Source: Rheinheimera oceanensis (GTDB lineage: Bacteria > Pseudomonadota > Gammaproteobacteria > Enterobacterales > Alteromonadaceae). From it: DNA of 64,000 bases. A program made the translations under genes and the position numbers. The stretch is from the NCBI RefSeq assembly GCF_018831085.1, contig NZ_JAGPNM010000008.1, positions 132,057 to 196,056 on the forward strand, in the 5' to 3' direction. This document shows positions 46,523-54,400 of the stretch, one piece after another; within the stretch, counting starts at the first letter, position 1, and every line of letters starts with the position of its first letter. Under the pieces are notes generated by a model that saw only the letters and a list, made by a program, of their open reading frames with translations, was not told where the DNA came from and made no database searches.

Positions 46523-47357
46523 GTTGATCTCCCCCGGAGACTTTAGTGTTGCTGGCTACACTCAAGCCGGGTTTAACCACTTTTGCCAGAAAGCTCAGCA
46601 GTTGTGTATTCAACGCGTCGGGCTGGTCTAATGGTGTTGCATGGCGAGAGTTTGGAATAACGATCAATTCGGCATCTGGCAGCAGGCTGACAAAAGCAGC
46701 CTTGCTGGCAACCGGGCTGTAATCCTGATCGGCGGCAATCACCAGTACCGGTAACACTAAACGGTCTAACTGTGACTGCACGGAAAAACGGCTGATGGCG
46801 CCTAAGGTGTGACGGTAGCTGCGCTTATCGGTCAGGGCCATTTGCCGGGCAAACTGCGCGACCAAATGCTGTTGCTCAGCCTGCGGAAATAACTTAGCAC
46901 CAATAATCTGCCCCAACCGGCGCATACCAAGGAAGCGGATCACCGCCAGCCGGAACCACAACAGCAGTGTCAACCGCCAGCCTTGTACCGCCAATTGTGG
47001 CCCGGAGTTAATGATCACCAGGCTCTGTATGCACTGCGGGGCCAGCAATGCCAGCTCAAACGCCACCATGCCGCCGAGCGAAAAACCAATAACCTGACAG
47101 CGGGCAATATTCAGATGTTGCAATAAAGCCAGCATATCTGCCGCCAATTGCTGCATGGTAAACGGCTGCCGGCTTGGGCTGCTGTGGCCATGTCCCCGAA
47201 AATCGGCGGCAATCACGTTATAGTGTTGGCTTAGCTCCGCCATTTGAGCCGACCAGTGTTCAGCACAAGAGCCCAAACCATGTAACAACAGTACAGCTTC
47301 GCCTTGTCCTTGCTGTAAATAATGCACACTGCGGTTTTGATACTGTAATACAGGCAT
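46515..47357 (-). CDS. Alpha/beta hydrolase of a TetR-controlled uptake operon
   Basis: Cytoplasmic hydrolase of 280 residues. LLLHGLGSCAEHW is the oxyanion loop, AADFRGHGHSS follows, GFSLGGMVAFE is the nucleophile elbow, and ADQDYSP and NSRHATPLDQPD supply the acid and His. The closest classes are enol-lactonases and carboxylesterases. A GGAG site supports the ATG at 47357. It is the first gene of the operon with the TonB receptor and GntP permease, so it would hydrolyse an imported ester or lactone. Confidence 0.85.
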   Translation of the reverse strand: MPVLQYQNRSVHYLQQGQGEAVLLLHGLGSCAEHWSAQMAELSQHYNVIAADFRGHGHSSPSRQPFTMQQLAADMLALLQHLNIARCQVIGFSLGGMVAFELALLAPQCIQSLVIINSGPQLAVQGWRLTLLLWFRLAVIRFLGMRRLGQIIGAKLFPQAEQQHLVAQFARQMALTDKRSYRHTLGAISRFSVQSQLDRLVLPVLVIAADQDYSPVASKAAFVSLLPDAELIVIPNSRHATPLDQPDALNTQLLSFLAKVVKPGLSVASNTKVSGGDQHA

Positions 47358-47373
47358 GTTGGCTCCGCGCATT

Positions 47374-47397
47374 TCGGAATCGGTATTCTAATTCCGA
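47374..47397. promoter_or_regulatory. Inverted repeat in the promoter region of the hydrolase operon
   Basis: TCGGAAT (47374-47380) and ATTCCGA (47391-47397) form a 7-10-7 inverted repeat 17 bases upstream of the hydrolase ATG. The half-sites recur at 47413 and 48185, so it is a probable TetR-family operator. Confidence 0.6.
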
Positions 47398-47412
47398 TTT
47401 AGCATATGGAAC

Positions 47413-47425
47413 AATGATTCCGATT
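47413..47425. promoter_or_regulatory. Shared operator half-site, copy A
   Basis: AATGATTCCGATT is repeated exactly, in inverted orientation, at 48185-48197 upstream of the tetR gene. A 13-base identity between two promoter regions flanking a regulator suggests its binding site. Confidence 0.6.
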
Positions 47426-47504
47426 TCAACTGTTTTCGTATAAAAAACAATCAAGCCATGCTGTGTATTAATTAAAGCTATGAAAGTGCTAAATAAAGTA
47501 AAGG

Positions 47505-48155
47505 TTAATCATGAATATCAAGATAGGCCAGCAGAATGCGGCTGAGCTCTTCTACCACTTCGCTGCTGCTGAGGTGACCAAGATTGCCGGTAATGGTATG
47601 TTGGTTTAGCGCACCAAGCACAATATGCACTGCGGCTTGCATGGCTTTGCGTGGTTGGGGGTGATGTACTTCGCTCTGATGATGCTGGAATACAGCGACA
47701 ATCCGTACAGCAATATATTCGTTCAGCTGATGTACCTTGTCGCGAAATGCGCTGTCACGCGAAGCGCGTAAAATCAGCGCCCGTAACACGCCGCGCCGTC
47801 CCTGATACACATCAACTAAATTGGCGGTGAGGGTTTGCACAAAATCGGCCAGCGGCCTGGCTACCCATTGCTCAGGCGCGGTCAGCTGTTCAATAAGGCT
47901 GACGGTAGTTTGAAAAAAACGCTGCAGCAATAACAAAGATAAGGTGTCTTTATCTCCCAACACACGATAAAAGGTCCCCACTGAAGAGGAAGCCAGTCCG
48001 GCAATTTGCGTTACGCTGGCTTCTTCAAACGCATTGTCAGCCAGCAGTTGTTCGCCGGCATCCAGTAAGCGCTGCTGGGCTTGCTGGCTACGCAGTTGGG
48101 TCGGCTCCGGCAACGCCGTCAGCAGTGTAAAGCCGGGAAGGGCAGAACTTGTCAT
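47505..48155 (-). CDS. TetR/AcrR-family regulator
   Basis: A 216-residue regulator. The DNA-binding domain (about 20-75) contains LRSQQAQQRLLDAGEQLLAD, FEEASVTQIAGLASSSVGTFYRVLGDKDTL in two parts, with the recognition helix SSVGTFYR. The C-terminal helices would form the ligand pocket. It lies upstream of and on the same strand as the hydrolase-receptor-GntP operon, with shared operator-like sequences at both promoters, so autoregulation and control of that operon are likely. No clear ribosome binding site precedes the ATG. Confidence 0.9.
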   Translation of the reverse strand: MTSSALPGFTLLTALPEPTQLRSQQAQQRLLDAGEQLLADNAFEEASVTQIAGLASSSVGTFYRVLGDKDTLSLLLLQRFFQTTVSLIEQLTAPEQWVARPLADFVQTLTANLVDVYQGRRGVLRALILRASRDSAFRDKVHQLNEYIAVRIVAVFQHHQSEVHHPQPRKAMQAAVHIVLGALNQHTITGNLGHLSSSEVVEELSRILLAYLDIHD

Positions 48156-48184
48156 AACAGGGCCAGGGGTGGTGTAACACCGTT

Positions 48185-48197
48185 AATCGGAATCATT
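48185..48197. promoter_or_regulatory. Shared operator half-site, copy B
   Basis: AATCGGAATCATT, the exact reverse complement of copy A at 47413-47425, 30 bases before the tetR start codon; probable autoregulatory site. Confidence 0.6.
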
Positions 48198-48252
48198 CGT
48201 CCATTTAAACATGAGTGGCGGACAAAACCAAGCACCCCTATACAGTGATCCT

Positions 48253-48417
48253 TTACTGTGCCACGGCAGCCGGATGTTTTTTCGTCGATAAAAATTGCCG
48301 TTTTAACAACAGTGACCTGCCAATCACTGACAGCGAACCGGCTATCATGGCCACCACACCGATCATCGGATGCAATAAGCCGATAGCGGCAATGAGGTCA
48401 GTCGCAGCGCTTTCACG
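48253..48417 (-). pseudogene. Remnant of a P-type ATPase C-terminus
   Basis: Within a short minus-strand frame, residues IAAIGLLHPMIGVVAMIAGS and SVIGRSLLLKRQF line up with the end of heavy-metal P-type ATPases; the intact CopA in this window ends IPLAALGFLNPVIAGAAMAC and VVTNALRLQRMSF. Only the last 45 or so codons remain, with no ATPase core upstream. It lies just left of the defence island and could be what an insertion or deletion left behind. Similarity is by eye and partial. Confidence 0.5.
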
Positions 48418-48436
48418 GGTTAGACAAACTGCAATA

Positions 48437-48466
48437 AAAAAGGCCCTGCAAAAACAGAGCCTTTTT
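48437..48466. terminator. Hairpin with flanking A and T runs
   Basis: AAAAAGGCCCTG and CAGAGCCTTTTT pair with one mismatch around a 6-base loop. A and T runs on both sides permit termination in either direction. Confidence 0.65.
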
Positions 48467-48511
48467 ACACAACGCTTAAAAGCCGGTATCAAAACGGGAC
48501 TATTACACTTA

Positions 48512-48670
48512 TTAGAATGTAAAGACAAATATCTAAGGAAATCAGTATGCTTCCCCCTTGACCCGTCGAACTAAACCTAAAATGTAAAGACACCCTCTAA
48601 AACTCTAAACGACTTTACATTTACCCTTAAAAGGCACAAAAGAGCCCGATGACTTTACATTTTACAATGC
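48512..48670. repeat. Cluster of four converging 12-14-bp repeats at the island edge
   Basis: Four copies of a motif near GNCTTTACATTTTA: AATGTAAAGACA at about 48516 and 48580 (reverse orientation), and GACTTTACATTT at about 48611 and 48651 (forward orientation). The arrangement is two right-pointing then two left-pointing copies. TGT...ACA-type sequences of this kind occur in transposon ends of the Tn7/Tn5053 class, but no transposase is present and no matching array was found at the other island edge. The cluster occupies most of the gene-free stretch 48467-48762. Confidence 0.6.
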
Positions 48671-48762
48671 CATTCTCTCACACTTTTGATGATTTTTCAT
48701 GACAATAAAACCAAGCACATTCACCAATTTTGAGAGCCTTTCAAGACAATACACATCTGTAA

Positions 48763-49677
48763 TTATTGTTGAAACGACTCCCATTCGGCAACACACTTTC
48801 CTACATATTCCTTTTGTGCGTTTAAATCTGAATGTTTTTTTGCCCACCCTAAATGCTTTTCAACAAAGAATTTTTGTGTATCATCAATGTAAAAAGCAGC
48901 GTCTGCTTTGGCAATAGAATATAAGTTAATCATGCGAATAAGGGTGTTGCTCGATACCATATCGAACACATCAATATTGGAATGGCTAGAGTAGATAATA
49001 GCCTTAGTCGGACTTATTGCAAGAACGCAAAAAATATAGTCATCGAAATTTCCCCAGTTTGCTGCGGGATAGTCTGAACACAGAAGAACGGGAGTCTCAA
49101 ATATGTATTCCTTTGTATGAGCTTTCATCAGACTTTCCGAGAATGGTTTATCAAGAATAGGATTTGATTCATTCTGTAAAAAATACGCTAGAGGCATCAC
49201 ACCGAGGGTGTCAGATGACTTGAAATAATTGATTACGTCATCTACAGACTCATCACTACCGCTTTTTTCTGATTTAAGTTGCGTTCTAAGTTCCTCTAAA
49301 CGACTACTCATATCCATGAGCTTTATAGTGTCAGGGTGTCTCGCTATTAGCTGAGTAATATAGATAGCAAGCTTACGTTTACTTTCATTGTCAAGAGCAG
49401 AAAAGGATTCGCCCCTGACGAGATTTATGATTTTATGCCCTTCTTCATCCACGAGCGGAGTAACTATCGTGGACTCAATTTCGAATGATCCGTCTTCGAA
49501 ATTCATCCTGTAGAGATGTTCTTGTGACGCTGTCTTGCGGACAGAGACTGATTTGATTTCAAATTTTCCTGTTGCTTGTATGACGCGATATCTAACTAGT
49601 TCCCCCTTATCGTTGGTCCACGCTTTAAGAAAGTGTTGCGGTATGTAGTGATGGTTCTTAGGTTCATTTTCGCTCAT
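48763..49677 (-). CDS. DUF4238 domain protein
   Basis: A 304-residue cytoplasmic protein recognised by the N-terminal DUF4238 signature NHHYIPQHFLKAWTNDKGE and by LIARHPDTIK and TPVLLCSDYPA further on. The family is uncharacterised and is often seen in variable genome regions; the HHxxP start resembles a nuclease or toxin-type active site but this is not proven. I chose the ATG at 49677 since the signature starts just after; an in-frame GTG lies at 49707. AT-rich compared with neighbours. It is the last gene of the island array, 241 bases after the RES gene. Confidence 0.78.
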   Translation of the reverse strand: MSENEPKNHHYIPQHFLKAWTNDKGELVRYRVIQATGKFEIKSVSVRKTASQEHLYRMNFEDGSFEIESTIVTPLVDEEGHKIINLVRGESFSALDNESKRKLAIYITQLIARHPDTIKLMDMSSRLEELRTQLKSEKSGSDESVDDVINYFKSSDTLGVMPLAYFLQNESNPILDKPFSESLMKAHTKEYIFETPVLLCSDYPAANWGNFDDYIFCVLAISPTKAIIYSSHSNIDVFDMVSSNTLIRMINLYSIAKADAAFYIDDTQKFFVEKHLGWAKKHSDLNAQKEYVGKCVAEWESFQQ

Positions 49678-49918
49678 ATTTTCAACTTTATTAGGTGCCT
49701 TTCGCACTTGTTAAACGATCTAAATTAACGGTTTTTTCTGGATAAATCGTATTGCAAACCAGACTTTTCACATGGAGCGGACCGTTCTGAGCCATGCAGC
49801 AATTATTAGGTGAAATTGTTACGTTTATTGGGTTAATATATAGGTAAAATTCAGTAACGCTTCTGTATTGATGCTCAGTAGTTTCAAGCGAAGTTCTGCT
49901 CAAAACATTATCTTGCCG

Positions 49919-51139
49919 CTAATTCATTTTTTTTGTGACAGCTTCCATTTTTAGCACTTGGTAAAACTGAATCCCCGATTTGTCGTTAAATTTCACATGA
50001 TAATCTCTAGTTAAGGCACCTTTACTGTCATCCTTTAAGTAATCGCCAAACAGAACATAATTTAATCCTCCATCTCGCTGTGATGACCCAAATATGATGC
50101 CATCGAAAAATCCATCCCTGTAATTACGAATAGTTTCTGCAAACATCTGAGTCTCTATATAACTGGTATCGGTCGCCCTGAATGGCCTGGAAATCAGTTC
50201 ATGAAGGGAACTCAATAGATACCTTTTTTGAAAATATTTGTCATTTTTGGGATCATCGAGAATATTAGCGTCTCCGTGTTTTAATTTATCCAGAAGCGTA
50301 AAATCGAAAAATTTAAATTCCTTGGTGCTGACGAACTCCCCAATTGCAATGGTGTCATTAACGTAAGGACGAAGCTCAGCTATTGAAGTTTCAGGGTCCC
50401 TCGCCATATACATAAACGATATTCCTGGTGGACTCATTCTGCTGTTCGTTGCGAGATAATCTGGCGGTGCACAAAGTTCTTGTCCTGGATTCGATAATAA
50501 GAGATCTCTGTGGAAGTTATCCTTGACTAAACGCCCTCGATAGAAAACAGTTCCCATTTTTATTGTTTTCAAGGCTGAATTGAACTCTTCTGTCGTTTCC
50601 AGTGTATGCATACATGCTTCAATCAAACGCTCATAAAAGCGGGAAGCTTCTACATGAGTGAAACGACGGTTGTGCTTTAGATCCTTGGATAATTGATTCC
50701 ATTCTTCAATGGCTTCTTTTTTACATTTCTCGATAAATGCTTCATCTACTTTACTTCTATAGAGTCCTTTTACTTGGTAAAAAGAGTTGCTATCTTGGCA
50801 CAGTAAGTCAGCGAGTTTTTCGAGTAACAGATCATTATCATAAGTGAATCGTTTCAGGATTTGCTTAAGCGATACCGTTGCAGTTTCAGAGGAATCGTTT
50901 TGAATCAGTTCGTAATGATTGTTGATTTTACGTGTTAGCGTAAACAGAAAATCCTCTAAAAGAATGCCTTTTTCTTTCTCTTTCGAACATATAAGACAAC
51001 ACTTTACAGAAAAAAAATCAGCATTTTTGGTATTAAAATAGTATGCTTTTTGATTGCATTCTTCACAGACGACACCAACAGACTTTTGAATTTCCTCTTG
51101 TCTCTTCTCATAGAAAAGATCTTTCAGATATTTATTCAT
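49919..51139 (-). CDS. RES-domain protein with N-terminal zinc-binding region
   Basis: A 406-residue protein. Residues about 20-55 hold two Cys pairs (CEEC, CCLIC) like a zinc ribbon, followed by a helical region. The RES domain (about 190-380) shows FYRGR, SRMSPPGISFMYMARDPETS, the Glu in IAELRPY, and DGIIFGSS, giving the Arg-Glu-Ser set that names the family. RES toxins are known to destroy NAD+ in RES-Xre toxin-antitoxin pairs; here no Xre partner is adjacent. A GTG at 51187 could extend the start; the ATG at 51139 was chosen. AT-rich. It lies 66 bases after the 92-residue gene and may belong to the defence operon. Confidence 0.8.
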   Translation of the reverse strand: MNKYLKDLFYEKRQEEIQKSVGVVCEECNQKAYYFNTKNADFFSVKCCLICSKEKEKGILLEDFLFTLTRKINNHYELIQNDSSETATVSLKQILKRFTYDNDLLLEKLADLLCQDSNSFYQVKGLYRSKVDEAFIEKCKKEAIEEWNQLSKDLKHNRRFTHVEASRFYERLIEACMHTLETTEEFNSALKTIKMGTVFYRGRLVKDNFHRDLLLSNPGQELCAPPDYLATNSRMSPPGISFMYMARDPETSIAELRPYVNDTIAIGEFVSTKEFKFFDFTLLDKLKHGDANILDDPKNDKYFQKRYLLSSLHELISRPFRATDTSYIETQMFAETIRNYRDGFFDGIIFGSSQRDGGLNYVLFGDYLKDDSKGALTRDYHVKFNDKSGIQFYQVLKMEAVTKKMN

Positions 51140-51205
51140 TCTAAAACTATCCACAACCTTAAAAAGGCCACAATTGTACTGAAACACCTAACATAAGTGT
51201 TGCAA

Positions 51206-51484
51206 TCATTCTTCGGAAGGCAAGTTTTGCTCTTCTCTGCCTTGCAGTACGTCTTGAAAACTAGGGAGCTGAAACATCATGTTTGCTTGCAGGCGAGCGG
51301 TTTCATCAACACTGAGAAAGTTAAGCCGGCGATTTGGGAGTAATTGTAATCTGTACAAGCTCTCACCGACGCCTGGTGGAAAACTCAGTTTTCCGTTCTT
51401 TAGTGCCTCTCTCAAATGGTGAAATCGGAGCTCAAACTCCGCCCGGGTTTTTGGTGTATCCATTTGTTGGATCTTGGGGTACAT
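51206..51484 (-). CDS. Small hypothetical protein downstream of the STAND gene
   Basis: A 92-residue soluble protein I do not recognise by domain. It is predicted mostly helical, with RAEFELRFHHLREALKNGK at the start and VDETARLQANMMF in the second half, and an acidic tail. Its GAGG ribosome site overlaps the TGA stop of the giant STAND gene, 9 bases apart, so it is translationally coupled. Its place matches a small third gene that I recall in type I AVAST systems. The role might be an inhibitor, adaptor or assembly factor. Confidence 0.72.
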   Translation of the reverse strand: MYPKIQQMDTPKTRAEFELRFHHLREALKNGKLSFPPGVGESLYRLQLLPNRRLNFLSVDETARLQANMMFQLPSFQDVLQGREEQNLPSEE

Positions 51485-51493
51485 AACAGTGCC

Positions 51494-54400
51494 TCACGAA
51501 GATTGACTAATAATTCCGCGTTGTTGCCCGTCTAGCTCATACACCCAAGCTACCTCAATGCCTTGAGGCAAACGTAGTGCGCTATGCTTGATTGCCAAGA
51601 AGCAGCCTTCGTGTAAAGGCCCACCACCTTTGCTTAAAGATGTTCTACCGACTCGCCAATGTGCACAATTTAAGTCATCGCCTGTAGCACGAGTCATTCG
51701 CATGAGGGCGTCTGAAGGAATAGCGGGTGTAAAACCTCCAAAAAATACATATCTAAAGTCCACTATTGCACATGTTTCCTTCTCAGAAGTTCCTTTTAAT
51801 GCCGGCAGCTGTGTGGACAGGAAATCTGTAGTTGAGGTGGGAGGCAGAGGTCGCTCGCCTGAGCGATAAAAGAACATTGTCAAACGGAGACTTCGATAAC
51901 GGTTTCCGACCCACACACGCTCATAGAAATCGACATAAACCTCACTGCCTCTTGTTGGCATAAAGCCACCTTGCGCACCATTTAACGCAGCCAACCATGC
52001 CGTCGAAGGTGACGAGAAACCAAAAATACGGAGATCAGCCATCGGTGAGGGGTTGCAGTTGCTGAAAATCTGGGTGACACGGGATAAAAGCCTCATCGTG
52101 GTAGAAGGTAATAATGCAACCTGTAGCGCGTAGCGAACTTTAGCTTTCCACCTCCCCAGCGGATGGTCGGCGTGATCGCTAAAGCCTTCAGCTAAAAGTT
52201 GTTCAAGCTCAATGCTAGTTTCGATAGATAAAGGTGCGCATGCTTCTTTGATAGCGGTATTTGCTCGTTCAACTAGTTCATCAGTTGCAAGCCCCATCAC
52301 TGTAAGCTCTTGCCACTCTTCTTCACAGGTTAACGCCCATTCCGGGCATTGCGCTTGGGAAGGGGTTTCAACATCAACGGCATCTAGGCGTGTTTGTGAA
52401 AGTACCGCACTCACTAGCTCCCTCGTCATTTCTCCTGTTTCTGAACCTTTTTTTGCTGCTCGCTCGGCAATGCGTAGTAATACTGCAAGACGACCTATAT
52501 GCCTGCAGTTACTTTTAATTTTGTCTAAATCTAAAGCGGGCGCCAACTTTTCCCAAAGACGAACGGCATTTTTTGTCGAAAGATGGTCGAGCATACCGCA
52601 GAGAACATCCGGTAGATTTCCGCTTACCATTGTGAAAGCATTAGGACCTATAACTGGGATGTATTGAGGATGCGTATCAAGCAACCATAGAATCAGTTCG
52701 GCAGCTTTATCCCGCCTAAACCACTTTGGATGTTCAACAGCAGTCAGGATAAGCTCTATAAGGTTTAAAGGTTCATCAATTACTGGTGACTCTTCTAAAA
52801 ACTGATATTCATTCTGCTTTGACTCGATGTCGCCGACAATTGTTTCAATATGCTCAACAGCCAATAGAAGTAACTTGGCTCGTTCCTCTTGCGTTGTAAT
52901 AATCGCGGCAGTCTTAATTAGATATGCAGCAAGTTGCCATTTATCCGCGTAGCGCTCAGCCAGGATGAGAGGGGCGTAGGCTTTTACTATAGTGTCAGTT
53001 GATATAGCTCCATCGCGCAAAATTGCTTCCGCTCTGTCCGCAACAGGCGAAAGATCGCTCCAAATCGACCAACCGCCTTGCTGAGAATGTTCAAGCACTT
53101 TGACAGCTTCGGCCCGAGCCGCTGACGAATTACCTCTCGCAAGCTGTCTCTCGGCTCGTGCAAGCGCTTCTTCGGACTCTTGACTGGAGGCCTGCGAGCC
53201 AAACATTCCTGGTATTACAAAAGAGTCCAAAGTAGCTTCGCCTCCCTCAGAACAATCTGAAACATTGTTATGAGGCAAATCGAATCGCGAAGTTTCTTTT
53301 GTTGAGAAAGTCGCTTCATCTAAAATTTCTTCGAATGACTGAAGTAGATCTGGAGGCAAGTTATCCTGAAATACTGATACAAACTCAGCACGCTGCTCGC
53401 TATCAAACTCATCTTCACAGATAATTCTCAATCGCTCGACCATAAGAGTATGTGCACCGCGCTCCCCCTTTGCCTGCGCTGCTAAGTGTGCATATAACTT
53501 TGCAGATTCTTGGAGATGGCGTGCGTCCCCGTACTGATAGATCTCCAGGAGGGCCCAGTAAATAGGCCAATCGGCAGCGGGCGCAGCCGATTTTAACATG
53601 CGATACAATGCATCCTGTTCATCTATGGCACCGCCCGGAAACCGCATCCCTCTGAGAGGAGAAATCCGATCAATCACACTCTCTGTAGCTTCAGCCAACA
53701 ATTGCTCCGCTGACCCACACGACTGGCGCATAAAATAGCGAACCGCTTTCAGATAATCTGCACGCTGGCACAAAATACCAAGGAGGTCAGCCTTATCATA
53801 ACGGACAAAACGCTGAAAAGTCATTTCTCCACTGGCGATTTCCAAGCAGCCAGCTATCCGCGACAGAATACCGGATTCCAAGGGCTCGCCTTGAGGAACA
53901 AGTTTAAGAACACCAGTCATGAGACTCAACTGATCTTCTTTGTACCAACTCGGTCCCATCGAAAATGACAAAGCGGTTTGATACGTAAGATGCGCATCTT
54001 CTGCTGCATTTAATCGTACAAAAAAAGGAATGATGGCCAACAGCTCTGGAACTAGTTCGTGACGGTTCTTGACGTTCGATTGAACGAAGTTTCGCCAACG
54101 CTTTAACAGAGCGTATGCTTGATCTTCAATCTCTTCTTCCAATATTAGTTTGGTGAGGCGCTTGAAAACTTTGGCCAAAATGGATCTGAAGCCTTCAGAA
54201 TAAAGACCACACTGCACTTCGAATTGCGCTTCGATGAAAGACAATACATGGTTGAGGTGTTCAGGAAATACCTCCATCACGAAGACTGTCAAGTGCTCAT
54301 ATATTTCAGGGAAAACTGCTTCTGGCAAGGCATAGCTGTCACTCCACTGAGAGCGCTGTGCCAGTGTAAACCGAAGCCGCTTTAAAACGTGTTGCCCAAA

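Noticed and set aside
48215..48574. 119-residue plus-strand frame at the island edge
   Set aside because: Runs through the hairpin and opposite the ATPase remnant; composition and content do not resemble a protein.
49690..49730. Possible integron attC core (GTTAAAC) between DUF4238 and RES genes, with ACCTAAC near 51185
   Set aside because: Single short matches without the inverted pair or the long imperfect palindrome of an attC site.
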